From Pseudomonas thivervalensis (GTDB lineage: Bacteria > Pseudomonadota > Gammaproteobacteria > Pseudomonadales > Pseudomonadaceae), in assembly GCF_001269655.1 (NCBI RefSeq), contig NZ_LHVE01000009.1, positions 372,001-436,000 of the forward strand: a stretch of DNA of 64,000 bases. Direction: 5' to 3'. Positions 41,629 through 51,131 of the stretch are shown one piece after another. How positions within the stretch are numbered: position 1 is the stretch's first letter; every line of letters begins with the position of its first letter. The notes beneath the pieces were generated by a model, which saw only the letters and a program-made list of their open reading frames with translations, had not been told where the DNA came from and searched no databases. A program made the position numbers and the translations under genes.

Positions 41629-44600
41629 TCAGGCGGTGAAGTCGCTGGCGTGCAGCTCCTTGACACCCACCAGTTCGAATTCGAACTCGGGGGTGGCGTC
41701 GGCGTTGGTACTGCCGGAGAGGACGCCATCGACGAAGCGCAGCTGGCCGGTGGCGTTGCTGGGGTCGAAGGCGTTGCTGCCGATGAAGGTGAAGGCATCG
41801 ACCGTGGCGGTCAACGGGTTGGCGTCCAGGCCGGTGAGGTCCAGCTTGTCGAACTCCGCACTCTTGAACCCGCTGATCACATCACGCAAAGCCCCGACAC
41901 CCATGTCCGACAGCGCACCAAACGCATAGGTATCCGCGCCAGTGCCACCGGTGAGGTTGTCGGTACCCGCACCACCGATCAAGCGGTCATCGCCCGAACC
42001 GCCCACCAACGTATCGTTACCGGCGCCCCCGTCGAGGACGTTCGTCGCGCTGTTCCCCGACAGCGTGTCGGCGTAGGCGCTTCCTTCCAGGTTCTCGATG
42101 AATTTCAAGGTGTCGAGCCCGGAACCCACGGTGTTCTGCTGGGCAGACGTCGAGAGGTTGACGGTCACGCCGGACAGCGCGCGTTCAAAGCTCGCCGTAT
42201 CGATGCCATCGCGTCCATCCAGGACATTGTTGCCGGCACCGGCGAACAGCGTATTGTCCAGGGCGTTGCCCGTGCCATTGGCCGCGCCGGTGCTATCGAC
42301 ATACAAGTTCTCGACGTTACTGCCCAAGGTGTAGGCCGCCAGGCTGCTGTGCACACTGTCGACTCCACCTGTCACCGCGTTGGTGCTGGTCTCGATTACG
42401 CTGTCGTCGGCATTGTCGACGAAGTACGTGTCGTTGCCATCGCCTCCGCTCAGGCTGTCGGCCCCGGCGGCGCCGTTGAGCACGTTGTTGGCGGTATTGC
42501 CGGTGATGAAGTTGCGCCGCTCGTTGCCGGTGCCGTCGATCTCCGATACGCCGGTGAGCACCAGGTTTTCCAGATTGGCCCCCAGCGTCCAACTGACCGA
42601 GGCCTGCACCGTATCGATCTGCGCGGTCGAGGTGTTGGTTTCCACTGCGCTGTCGAAGGCGTTGTCGACCACGTAGATGTCGTTGCCATCACCGCCGGTC
42701 AGGGTGTCGGCACCCAAGTCGCCATCCAGGGTGTCGTTGCCCGCGCTGCCCACCAGGGTGTCGTCCTGGTCGGTGCCGGAGATCATCCCGCCTTGGTTCT
42801 GGCCCTTGTCGAATATGTCCTGCACGCTGTTGTTGTCGTCGGGGTTGCCCTGGAAACCCAGGTCATCGGCTATGTAATCCGCCAGGCGTTGGCCGACGAT
42901 TTCCGCCGACTCCTCGTGCAGGTGCCAGACGTCATCGGGATACACCAGTGGATCGACTTCGTAGCGCAGGGGCAGGTCGGTGTAGTCCACCGCCAGCTTG
43001 ACGTCGGCGCGTTCGGCGGCCATGGCTTCCTGGGCGGCGCGGACATAACCGACGCCCTCGACGATGGCGGCGATTTTCTCTTCCGAATAACCCCGGGCCC
43101 GAGCCGCGTCCTCCGAGTAATGACCGGTTTCCATCAGGTAAACGCTGAAATTGCCGAACTGGGCGTGCAGGTAATCGAACACCTTCAAGGTCGCGGCCTT
43201 GTACGCCGCCGCAGCCGCTGCCTTGTCCGTGGCGCGGGCGATCTCCTGGGCGGCTTCCTCGCCCTGGCCCCAGATGATGCCCATGGTGACGTTATCGATC
43301 GACTGCAGTTCGGTGCGCTGATCGCGCAGCAATGTCACCGCTCGCAACAGCGCCTGCCCGGGTTGGTTGGTGTCGGTCAGCCACCAGCACAGCTTGAGTT
43401 CCTCGGCACCGAGTGTGGACAGTCCGTTGACCGTGCTGCCACCCACGGCAATGTCGATCCCGTTGCCGTCGGCATCGTTGAACTGGCTGCGCACGTCATA
43501 GGTGGTGTAACGGTTGAGGTCGTTGACCAGCATCGAGGTGCCCGATTGATCATCGTCCTCGGACATGCGCAGCAGGCGCGCATTGGATTGGCCGAGGGTG
43601 GGCAGGTAGAGGATGTCCTGCTGGGCGCGCTCGGCGAAGACGAAATCGTTGGCGGTGAGGGTGTTGAGGTAGTTGCCGTTAAGGGCGATCTCGAAGCGAT
43701 TGCCATCGGCGTCGGCTTCGGCGGACTTGATGTAGGTCTTGTCGCCAGCCGTGTTCAGGGTCATGTACAGCGTGCCGTTGCTGCCATCGCCGAGACCGAG
43801 AAAGCCCAGTCCCGAGACGTCGATTTTGTCGACGCCGACGGTAAAGTCATAAACCGTGTCGGTGGCCGTGACACCGCCGGTGTCGTAGTCGCGGTAGCTG
43901 TCGGCGAGGTTGCTGTAGCGGAACGTGTCGGCGCCATCGCCGCCATACAAAGAGTCGCGTCCAGCGCCGCCGTCGACGATATCCGCGCCGGTGCCGGCCT
44001 TGATCGTGTCGTTGCCGCCGAGGCCGAGGATCAGGTCGGCGCCCGTCGTGCCGTTGAGCGTCTCGGCATTGGCGGTGCCAGTGATGGTGTTGGCGGGCGC
44101 ATCGGCCACCACCAGGGTGAAGTTGTCGCTGACCGAGGCACCTGATGGGTCGGTGGCCTTGACCAATACGTCGTAGTTGCCCGCCGCGGTGCTGGTGGGC
44201 GTACCGCTGAAGGTCAGGCTGGTGGCATTGAAGCTCAGCCAGGCGGGCAGGGCGTTGCCGTTGGCGAGGGTTGCGGTGTAGGTCAGCACATCCTGGTTGG
44301 CGTCGGTGAAGCTGTTGCTTGCCACCGTGTATTTGAACGGCGTGCTTTCACTGGCGTTCTGGTCCAGGAGTGGAGTGGCTACCACTGGCGCCACGTTGGT
44401 GGGGTTGGTCTGGTCGGCAAAGACGAAGTGATTGGCCGTCAGGCTGCTGACGAAGTTGCCCGCCATGGAGATCTCGAACCGGTTGCCGTTGGCATCCACC
44501 GTCAGGTCCTTGAGGTAGGTGCGGTTGGTCGACGAACTGTAAGTGACCTGAAGGGTGCCGTTGAGTCCGTTGCCCAGGCCGGTATAGCCAAGGGCCGAGA

Positions 44601-47241
44601 CATCGATCTTGTCGGCGGCCACGTCGAAGTCGAGGATCTGGTCACTGGCGCTGGTGGAACTGGTGCGGTAGCTGTCGAGTTTCGAGGTGTAGCGGAACAC
44701 ATCGGCACCCGTGCCGCCGGTGAGTTTGTCGACCCCGGTGCCGCCGACCAGGATATCGTTGCCGGCACCGCCATTGAGGGTGTCGTTGCCCGCGCCACCG
44801 AACAATTGTTCATTGGCCGCGGTGCCGGTCAGCGTGTCGTTGTTCGGTGTGCCGTTGATCACAATGGCGGCTGGAACGTCCTGCACGGCGAGGGTAAAGC
44901 TGTCGCTGACGGTCGCGTTGCTGCCGTCGGTCGCCGTGACCTGGATCGAGTAGGTGCCCGATGCCGTATCGGGGGGCGTGCCGTTGAAGGTGCGAGTGGC
45001 GGCATCGAAGGTCAGCCAGGCGGGCAGGGCGCTGCCATTGGCGAGCTTGGCGGTATAGCTCAGGCTGTCGTTATCCGGATCGGTGAAGCTGGTGGCCGGC
45101 ACCACGTAGCTGAACGGGGTGTTTTCGCTGGCGTTCTGGTCCAGCAAAGGCGTGGCCAGCACGGGCGCCTGGTTGGTCGGCGACGATGTGGCGAAGACGA
45201 AATTGGCGCTGGTCAGGGTGTTGAGGTAATTACCGTCCAGCGCCACTTCGAAGCGGTTGCCGTTGGCGTCGGTCTCCAGGGATTTGATGTAGGTCTTGGT
45301 GCCGGCGCTGTTGAGCACCAGGTACACGGTGTTGTTCTTGCCATCGCCCAGGCCGGTGAAGCCCATGGCCGAGAGGTCGATCTTGTCGGCGCTGATGTTG
45401 AAGTCGGTGATCAGGTCACCCAGGTTGGCACCGCCGGTGTTGTAGTTGCGGTAGCTGTCTAGCCGGTTGGCGAACACAAAAGTGTCCGCGCCGGTGCCGC
45501 CGGTGAGGGTGTCCATCCCGGCACCACCGTCGAGCTTGTCGTCGCCGGCGCCGCCACTGAGGCTGTCGTTGCCCGCCAGGCCGAGCAGGGTGTCGGCCGC
45601 ATCGCTCCCCAGCAGCGAGTCGCTGCCGCTGGTGCCGGTGATCACGCGATTGAAGATGAAGTTGCTGGCGGTCAGGGTACTGGCGAGGTTGCCCGAGAGG
45701 ATCAGCTCGAAGCGATTGCCGCTGGCATCGGCGTCGAAGTCCTTGATGTAGGTGCGGTTGTTGCTGGCGCTGTAGCTGACTTGCAAGGTGCCGCCGCGAC
45801 CATTGCCCAGGCCGGTGAAACCGAGGCCGGCGAGGTCGATCTTGTCCTGGGTGACGTCGAAGTCGGTGATGGTGTCATCGAAACTGGTGGTCGCGTTGCG
45901 GTAACTGTCCGACTGCGCGACGAACCGGAACGTATCGGCGCCGGTGCCGCCGGTGAGTTTGTCGACGCCGGCGCCGCCTACCAGTATGTCGCTTCCAGCC
46001 CCGGCGTTGATGGTGTCGTTGCCTGCCGCGCCGTAGAAAATCTCGCTGGCGCTGGTGCCCGTAAGGATGTCGTTACCCGCCGTACCTTGCACGGTGGTCA
46101 TCGGCACCGTCGCGCTGACGTAGCTGCCGTCGCCATACACCAGCGTGGCGCCCTTGCTCGTGTGGCTGATGGTGTTGGCGATGATGGCGTTGCGGTCGGT
46201 GCCGTCTTCATTGCGCTCGGCAACACCGTAGGTCGACAGGTCGCTGCCGCTGATGACGTTGCCCTGGATGAGATTGTCGCTGCCGTTGAAGTACTTGCCG
46301 GACACGCCCAGGGTGTCGTCGTAGGACTGGATGATGATTTCCGGTACGGCACTGCCCAGGGCGTTGTTGTTGAGGGTGTTGTCGATGATGTCGACGTGGT
46401 TGCTGCCGTAGATGCGGATCCCGGCGCTGGTGTTGTCATGGATGTCGACGCCGGTGACGGTGACCTCGCTGGAGAGCTTGACCAGCACGCCTTCGGCGCC
46501 GTTGCCGTACACCTCGCCGCCGGTGATGGTGATGTTGCTGGGCGAGGGAATGTCCTCGCTGCCGCGCTGGATCACGATGCCATTGCCGCCGTTGTCGTAG
46601 GCGACGTTATTGGTCATGGTGAAATCGTGGGTGCTGGTGACGATGTTGAAACCGTGGCGGTCGTTGTTGTAGGCGATGTTGTTTTCGAAGGTGCTGTCGC
46701 TGAGGAAGTCGGCGACGAAGCCGTCCAGGCCATTGCCGTGGGACACGCTGTTCTTGATGACCATGTTGACGGTCTGCTCGTGGGGGTCGAAACCGTACCC
46801 GGAGCAATCCTTGATCTCGACGCTGTCGAGGGTGACGTTGGAATCGTAGCCTTCTTCGCCGGGAATGTAGCCGTTGAACCAGCCGTCGACCTTACCGGTG
46901 GTGCTGTCGCGGTTGCCGTCGATGGTGAGGTTGCTCACGCCGAAATCGTGGGTTTCCTCGCCGTAGGCCGAGCGGATGATGCCGGTGATCTTGGTGTCGG
47001 AGCCATCGGCCAGCTTGACCGTGGTATCGCCCATGCCGTCGCCGTACAGGTAGACGTTGCTCTTGAGCATCAGGCAGCCATCGGACGGTTCCTCGCCCCC
47101 CGAAACGATGTAGGTGCCGGTCGGCATGTACACCTGGCCTCCGCCCGCAGCGGCAGCCGCATCAATCGCACTCTGAATGGCTGCCGTGTCGTCGGTGATG
47201 CCATCTCCTTTGGCGCCAAAATTTTGTACGTTGAAAATCAT
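41629..47241 (-). CDS. Secreted bifunctional mannuronan C5-epimerase / SGNH acetylhydrolase with RTX repeats (PsmE-like, 1870 aa)
   Basis: Modules in order: A (about 1-383), a right-handed beta-helix beginning MIFNVQNFGAKGDGITDD with the catalytic DPHEQ at 152-156 (D152 as in AlgE enzymes); R1 (about 384-533) and R2 (about 534-685) with GGAGNDxLxG calcium nonapeptides; an Ig-like putative-binding domain (688-788); R3 (about 795-943); a second, near-identical Ig-like domain (947-1047); R4 (about 1050-1204); an SGNH-type esterase (about 1205-1465) with GQSN at 1217-1220, WGQGEE at 1324-1329 and D1437-V-W-H1440; then more RTX repeats and a C-terminal export signal. It should convert mannuronate to guluronate in alginate and remove O-acetyl groups outside the cell. 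PsmE of P. syringae combines the same two activities; the Ig-like spacers appear to be extra. There is no Sec signal; the facing type I system is the likely exporter. Confidence 0.93.
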   Translation of the reverse strand: MIFNVQNFGAKGDGITDDTAAIQSAIDAAAAAGGGQVYMPTGTYIVSGGEEPSDGCLMLKSNVYLYGDGMGDTTVKLADGSDTKITGIIRSAYGEETHDFGVSNLTIDGNRDSTTGKVDGWFNGYIPGEEGYDSNVTLDSVEIKDCSGYGFDPHEQTVNMVIKNSVSHGNGLDGFVADFLSDSTFENNIAYNNDRHGFNIVTSTHDFTMTNNVAYDNGGNGIVIQRGSEDIPSPSNITITGGEVYGNGAEGVLVKLSSEVTVTGVDIHDNTSAGIRIYGSNHVDIIDNTLNNNALGSAVPEIIIQSYDDTLGVSGKYFNGSDNLIQGNVISGSDLSTYGVAERNEDGTDRNAIIANTISHTSKGATLVYGDGSYVSATVPMTTVQGTAGNDILTGTSASEIFYGAAGNDTINAGAGSDILVGGAGVDKLTGGTGADTFRFVAQSDSYRNATTSFDDTITDFDVTQDKIDLAGLGFTGLGNGRGGTLQVSYSASNNRTYIKDFDADASGNRFELILSGNLASTLTASNFIFNRVITGTSGSDSLLGSDAADTLLGLAGNDSLSGGAGDDKLDGGAGMDTLTGGTGADTFVFANRLDSYRNYNTGGANLGDLITDFNISADKIDLSAMGFTGLGDGKNNTVYLVLNSAGTKTYIKSLETDANGNRFEVALDGNYLNTLTSANFVFATSSPTNQAPVLATPLLDQNASENTPFSYVVPATSFTDPDNDSLSYTAKLANGSALPAWLTFDAATRTFNGTPPDTASGTYSIQVTATDGSNATVSDSFTLAVQDVPAAIVINGTPNNDTLTGTAANEQLFGGAGNDTLNGGAGNDILVGGTGVDKLTGGTGADVFRYTSKLDSYRTSSTSASDQILDFDVAADKIDVSALGYTGLGNGLNGTLQVTYSSSTNRTYLKDLTVDANGNRFEISMAGNFVSSLTANHFVFADQTNPTNVAPVVATPLLDQNASESTPFKYTVASNSFTDANQDVLTYTATLANGNALPAWLSFNATSLTFSGTPTSTAAGNYDVLVKATDPSGASVSDNFTLVVADAPANTITGTANAETLNGTTGADLILGLGGNDTIKAGTGADIVDGGAGRDSLYGGDGADTFRYSNLADSYRDYDTGGVTATDTVYDFTVGVDKIDVSGLGFLGLGDGSNGTLYMTLNTAGDKTYIKSAEADADGNRFEIALNGNYLNTLTANDFVFAERAQQDILYLPTLGQSNARLLRMSEDDDQSGTSMLVNDLNRYTTYDVRSQFNDADGNGIDIAVGGSTVNGLSTLGAEELKLCWWLTDTNQPGQALLRAVTLLRDQRTELQSIDNVTMGIIWGQGEEAAQEIARATDKAAAAAAYKAATLKVFDYLHAQFGNFSVYLMETGHYSEDAARARGYSEEKIAAIVEGVGYVRAAQEAMAAERADVKLAVDYTDLPLRYEVDPLVYPDDVWHLHEESAEIVGQRLADYIADDLGFQGNPDDNNSVQDIFDKGQNQGGMISGTDQDDTLVGSAGNDTLDGDLGADTLTGGDGNDIYVVDNAFDSAVETNTSTAQIDTVQASVSWTLGANLENLVLTGVSEIDGTGNERRNFITGNTANNVLNGAAGADSLSGGDGNDTYFVDNADDSVIETSTNAVTGGVDSVHSSLAAYTLGSNVENLYVDSTGAANGTGNALDNTLFAGAGNNVLDGRDGIDTASFERALSGVTVNLSTSAQQNTVGSGLDTLKFIENLEGSAYADTLSGNSATNVLDGGAGNDTLVGGSGDDRLIGGAGTDNLTGGTGADTYAFGALSDMGVGALRDVISGFKSAEFDKLDLTGLDANPLTATVDAFTFIGSNAFDPSNATGQLRFVDGVLSGSTNADATPEFEFELVGVKELHASDFTA

Positions 47242-47439
47242 GAGCTTATCTCCGTATCAGGCTTAAACCTCGGTAGACGCCAATATTCCATCGACGACCT
47301 CGGTGTTATGACCCAGCGGAGCGCAAAAGTTGTGACCGCATATCGGGGAAAGTGTCAAAAAGCCGAAGTAACTGATCAGCGGTTGTGTCGAGGTTGCGCA
47401 GGGGCAACGTTCCGTTGACGCTTCAAGCCCGAATGACGC

Positions 47440-47534
47440 CCCCTGTGGGAGCGAGCCTGCTCGCGATAGCGTCAGATCAAATGCTTTGACGTTGACTGAC
47501 ACACCGCTATCGCGAGCAGGCTCGCTCCCACAGG
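47440..47534. repeat. Inverted REP pair upstream of the epimerase gene
   Basis: CCCTGTGGGAGCGAGCCTGC from 47440 and its inverse ending GCTCCCACAGGG near 47534. It lies within the 397-base gap between the divergent epimerase and CopD-like genes, next to an ANR box; nothing else codes here. Confidence 0.8.
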
Positions 47535-47553
47535 GGTAGGCAATACGGTTTCC

Positions 47554-47567
47554 TTGATTGGCATCAA
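47554..47567 (+). promoter_or_regulatory. Perfect ANR/FNR box upstream of the CopD-like gene
   Basis: TTGAT-TGGC-ATCAA matches the FNR/ANR/DNR consensus TTGAT-N4-ATCAA at all ten positions. It lies 71 bases before the CopD-like start, so a promoter with the box near -41.5 would start transcription around 47602. This predicts induction when oxygen is low. Confidence 0.75.
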
Positions 47568-47638
47568 CCCCACTTCCGGGACCGCGGGATAACCTCGAAT
47601 AAACCATCGCCCCGCTGAAAAGGGCGCCGAGGACCTCC

Positions 47639-48082
47639 ATGAGTTATCCGCTGTTTCTGACCTTGCACCTGTTTGCCGCGCTGGTGTTCATCGGCACGGT
47701 GTTTTTCGAAGTCCTGTTCCTTGAAAGCATTCGCAAGCAGCTGCCCGCCAAGGTCATGGTGTTGCTGGAGCAAGGCGTCAGCCAGCGTGCCCGGCAGTTG
47801 ATGCCGTGGGTGCTGCTGGTGTTGTTCGGCGCAGGCGGCGGCATGGTCTGGCTGCGTTACTGGCCGGCGTTGTCGTCGCCGTTGCAGTCGTCCTTCGGTG
47901 TGCTGCTGGGGTTGAAGATCCTGTTGGCGGGCAGTGTGCTGGGGCATTTCCTCTGGGCCATGTGGCTGTTCCGCAGCGGGCGCATGAACGCCCGCTACGT
48001 GCACATCATCCATGCCAGCGTGTTCCTGCACCTGGTTGCGATCGTGCTGCTGGCCAAGGCCATGTTCTACGTTACCTGGTAA
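47639..48082 (+). CDS. Small four-helix membrane protein, CopD-like
   Basis: 147 residues behind AGGACCTCC. Four hydrophobic stretches (about 5-28, 52-72, 84-110, 121-145) make a four-helix inner-membrane protein. Histidines H10, H103, H122, H125 and H131 sit in or near the helices and could bind heme b or a metal, as in the CopD/HupC-like group. It carries a perfect ANR box upstream and lies just before a second ANR box driving two HemN-type genes, so a function in low-oxygen heme or electron-transfer metabolism is likely. The family assignment is approximate; a plain DUF membrane protein is possible. Confidence 0.7.
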   Translation: MSYPLFLTLHLFAALVFIGTVFFEVLFLESIRKQLPAKVMVLLEQGVSQRARQLMPWVLLVLFGAGGGMVWLRYWPALSSPLQSSFGVLLGLKILLAGSVLGHFLWAMWLFRSGRMNARYVHIIHASVFLHLVAIVLLAKAMFYVTW

Positions 48083-48108
48083 GCGCTGGCGGTGTGGTTT
48101 CAAAGCGC

Positions 48109-48122
48109 TTGATACAGGTCAA
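48109..48122 (+). promoter_or_regulatory. ANR box upstream of the two HemN-type genes
   Basis: TTGAT-ACAG-GTCAA matches the ANR consensus at nine of ten positions. It ends 57 bases before the start at 48179, a fitting distance for class II activation. ANR control of anaerobic coproporphyrinogen oxidase is well established in Pseudomonas. Confidence 0.7.
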
Positions 48123-48178
48123 GGTGGCCCGGCGGGCCAGGGCGCAAACTGGCTCCGCACCGCCACTCGGAGATTGTC

Positions 48179-49552
48179 ATGTTCGACCCGTTCCATACCC
48201 TCGGCGAGCGACCCTCGGGACGTGCCCCGCGGGTGGCTGATTTCGATTGCCCGGTCGGCACACGCAGGTTCCATGCAGGTATCGGTTCCCTCGACCTGCT
48301 GCGAGGGTTGCGCACCAGCCGCCAGAAACGCCGGCCCCTATCCTTGGCGGTGCACCTGCCTTCGCACTTGCGGCTGGCGTCATGTTCGCCCCTGGCCAGC
48401 GACTGCCGATGTGGCGAGATCGAGGGCTATCTGCAACGCCTGGCGTATGAAATGGGCTTGGTCGGTTGCCACCTGGGGGCAGGGCGGCGCGTCGAACAGT
48501 TCTGCCTGACCGGCGGCACACCGGTGATCGCGCATCTGCAGAAGCTGATGCATGACCTGCGCAAGCGCTTCGACTTCAGCGAGTACGACGGCGCCGATCA
48601 CAGCATCGAGGTGGACCTGCATCACACCGACTGGTCAACCATGGGCCTGATCCGTGACCAGGGCTTCACCCATGTCAGCATCGGCGTGCCCGACATTGGC
48701 CTCGACAGCGAGTTGCCAGTCGATTGCTACCAGAATCCGGCACCGATCCATTCGTTGATCGATGCGGCGCGCACCTTTGGTTTTCGCTCCATCAACATTG
48801 ACTTGGGCTATGGCCATGCCTGGCAGACCCCCGACAGCTTCGCCCTGAAACTGGCGACGCTGATCGAACTGGAACCGGACCGGCTGCACGTCTTCGACTA
48901 TGCCCGCGCGCCTTATCGTTATCGCTCGAAGAACGCCGGGCTGGCCGGCACTTTTTGCAGCGCGGCCGACAAGGACGCCATGCGGCGCATCTGTTGCGAA
49001 CAGTTGATCGGCGCCGGTTATCACTACATCGGCCTGGGTCAGTTCGTCAGGGCCGACGATGACCTGGCGGTGGCCCAGGAGCATGGACGCCTGCACCGCA
49101 ACTGCCAGGGGTTTACCCGTCACGGTTGCTGTGACCATGTGGGTTTCGGTTTGTCGGCCATCACCCAGATCGAGCACTTGTACGTACAGAACACCGACGA
49201 CCTGTTGCAGTATTGCCAGCTGTTGGACGCGGGGCAATTGCCGGTGTGTCGCGGTTGGCGCTGTGAGGCGCAGGACCAGGTCAGGACGAGCGTGACCGAA
49301 CAGCTGTCCTGTGACCTGGAGCTGGATATACAAGCCATCGAGGCGCGTTTCGGCCTGGTGTTTCGCGAGTACTTCGCGTCGGTCTGGCCGTTGTTGGAAG
49401 CGTTGCATGACCAGGGATTGATCGAACTGTCGAGCCGTTTCATCGGCATTCTGCCCGCCGGGCGCTTGAACGTGGACGCGATCTGCAACCTGTTCGACCC
49501 GACACCGGATGATGCAAGCCCACACGCTTTTGAAAAGTTGACCCCCTCATGA
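48179..49552 (+). CDS. HemN paralogue lacking the radical-SAM cysteine motif
   Basis: 457 residues behind GGAGATTGTC. It aligns along its length with HemN (compare HYIGLGQFVRADDDLAVAQE and NCQGFTRHGCCDHVGFGLSA with the HemN segments YIGMDHFALPDDELVRARAQ and NFQGYSTHADCDLIGLGVSS). Where HemN has HIPFCQSLCYYCAC, this protein has HLPSHLRLASCSPLASDCRC around residues 59-78: the CxxxCxxC that holds the 4Fe-4S cluster is gone. It cannot be a standard radical-SAM enzyme. Its stop overlaps the start of a genuine hemN as ATGA, so the two products are made together and may form a complex. Heme binding, trafficking or regulation are guesses. Confidence 0.82.
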   Translation: MFDPFHTLGERPSGRAPRVADFDCPVGTRRFHAGIGSLDLLRGLRTSRQKRRPLSLAVHLPSHLRLASCSPLASDCRCGEIEGYLQRLAYEMGLVGCHLGAGRRVEQFCLTGGTPVIAHLQKLMHDLRKRFDFSEYDGADHSIEVDLHHTDWSTMGLIRDQGFTHVSIGVPDIGLDSELPVDCYQNPAPIHSLIDAARTFGFRSINIDLGYGHAWQTPDSFALKLATLIELEPDRLHVFDYARAPYRYRSKNAGLAGTFCSAADKDAMRRICCEQLIGAGYHYIGLGQFVRADDDLAVAQEHGRLHRNCQGFTRHGCCDHVGFGLSAITQIEHLYVQNTDDLLQYCQLLDAGQLPVCRGWRCEAQDQVRTSVTEQLSCDLELDIQAIEARFGLVFREYFASVWPLLEALHDQGLIELSSRFIGILPAGRLNVDAICNLFDPTPDDASPHAFEKLTPS

Positions 49553-50937
49553 AGACTGCCTCCGGTTTCAATCGTGCCCTGGTGGAGAAATACGACCGCC
49601 CGGGACCGCGCTACACCTCCTATCCGACAGCCCCGCAGTTCCACCAGGCCTTCGCCATGGACGAATACCGCCAGGCCGCCCAGCGCAGCCACCAGGCGCC
49701 GTTGCCGAAGCCGTTGTCGGTATACATCCATATCCCGTTCTGCCAGAGCCTTTGCTATTACTGCGCGTGCAACAAGATCATCACGCGCAAGACCCATCGC
49801 GCCGCCGAATACCTGACCTACCTCAAGCGTGAAATAGCCCTGCAAGCGGCCTTGTTCGACCGCTCGCGCAAACTGACCCAGCTGCATTTGGGCGGGGGCA
49901 CGCCGACTTACCTGACCCACGGGCAACTGGCTGACCTGATGGACTGCCTGCACCAGTCGTTCGACATGGACGACAGCGACGCCCACGAGTTTTCCATCGA
50001 GGTCGACCCACGAACCATCGATGCAGAGCAGATCCAAGGTCTGCGCCAGCTGGGCTTCAATCGTCTGAGCTTCGGCGTCCAGGATTTCGATGCCCAGGTG
50101 CAGATTGCCGTCAACCGGGTGCAAAGCGAGGTCCAGGTCGTCGAGCTGGTGGAGGCGGCGCGCCGGGCGCGTTTCAAGTCCGTCAGCGTCGATCTGATCT
50201 ATGGCCTGCCGTTGCAGACCATCGCCAGTTTCGACGTCACCTTGAGCAAGATCATTGCCCTGCGTCCGGACCGGATCGCGGCGTACAGCTACGCCCACCT
50301 GCCGCAACGGGTGCGGGCGCAACGGATGATCCGTCCCGAAGACATGCCGCCACCCGAGCGCAAGCTGGAACTGCTGGAACTGACCATCAATCGCCTGACC
50401 GAAGCCGGCTACGTCTACATCGGCATGGATCACTTTGCCCTGCCGGATGACGAACTGGTGCGTGCCCGCGCCCAGGGCACCTTGCAGCGCAATTTCCAGG
50501 GCTATTCCACTCACGCCGATTGCGACCTGATTGGCCTGGGGGTGTCGTCGATCGGCAAGGTCGGTGACAGCTACAACCAGAACGTCAAGGAGCTTTCCCA
50601 GTATTACGCCCGGCTGGACCAAGGCTTGCTGCCGGTGCAGCGCGGTTATCGACTGAGCGACGATGACCGACTGCGGCGCGAGGTCATCAGCGAACTGATG
50701 TGCCATGGGCGCATCGACTTCGGTCGGATCGACAGCGCCCATGGCATTCGATTTGGCGACTACTTCGCCGATGCCCTGGACCGGCTCCAGGAACTGGTGC
50801 GCGACGGGTTGCTGGACATTCGCGACAACGAACTGGTGTTGTTGCCCCAGGGCCAATTGATGATGCGTAACGTGGCCATGGCGTTCGACGCGTACCTGGG
50901 GGCGGACCAGACGGTTCAGTATTCGCGCACGGTCTGA
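49549..50937 (+). CDS. hemN: Oxygen-independent coproporphyrinogen III dehydrogenase HemN
   Basis: 462 residues, with an ATG overlapping the previous stop. The radical-SAM motif is CxxxCxxC at C65, C69 and C72, followed by C74 as in bona fide HemN (HIPFCQSLCYYCACNK), with the SAM-binding GGGTPTYL and the substrate-related RYTSYPTAPQFH near the N-terminus. It decarboxylates coproporphyrinogen III to protoporphyrinogen IX without oxygen, supplying heme for anaerobic respiration, including denitrification enzymes. An ANR box at 48109 precedes the two-gene unit, and a perfect REP hairpin follows. The presence of the motif and the usual length leave little doubt. Confidence 0.95.
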   Translation: MKTASGFNRALVEKYDRPGPRYTSYPTAPQFHQAFAMDEYRQAAQRSHQAPLPKPLSVYIHIPFCQSLCYYCACNKIITRKTHRAAEYLTYLKREIALQAALFDRSRKLTQLHLGGGTPTYLTHGQLADLMDCLHQSFDMDDSDAHEFSIEVDPRTIDAEQIQGLRQLGFNRLSFGVQDFDAQVQIAVNRVQSEVQVVELVEAARRARFKSVSVDLIYGLPLQTIASFDVTLSKIIALRPDRIAAYSYAHLPQRVRAQRMIRPEDMPPPERKLELLELTINRLTEAGYVYIGMDHFALPDDELVRARAQGTLQRNFQGYSTHADCDLIGLGVSSIGKVGDSYNQNVKELSQYYARLDQGLLPVQRGYRLSDDDRLRREVISELMCHGRIDFGRIDSAHGIRFGDYFADALDRLQELVRDGLLDIRDNELVLLPQGQLMMRNVAMAFDAYLGADQTVQYSRTV

Positions 50938-50952
50938 AGCCAGGACCGCTCT

Positions 50953-51131
50953 TGTGGCGAGGGAGCAAGCTCCCTCGCCACAGAAGTCGACAGTCAACGG
51001 AGGTGTTGGGTGTGCGACCGCCATCGCGAGCAAGCTCGCTCCCACAGGTTTTCTGGTGTTCACACTGTTATTTCCAACCAACACACAGCCCCTGTGGCGA
51101 GGGAGCTTGCTCCCGCTCGGCGGCGCAGCCG
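50953..51131. repeat. Three REP-type palindromes in the hemN-LysE gap (354 bases)
   Basis: TGTGGCGAGGGAG (50953-50965) and its exact inverse (50970-50982) form a 13-bp stem with a CAAG loop, 15 bases after hemN, which may end that transcript. Further elements lie at 51017-51048 (CGCGAGCAAGCTCGC type) and 51090-51131 (GGCGAGGGAGC type). No gene is seen in the gap. Confidence 0.8.

Noticed and set aside
41650-44145. 831-codon open frame on the plus strand opposite the epimerase
   Set aside because: Long because the opposite strand is repetitive Gly/Asp-rich RTX coding; low-complexity translation with no ribosome site. The same applies to 44428-45462 and 45781-47418.
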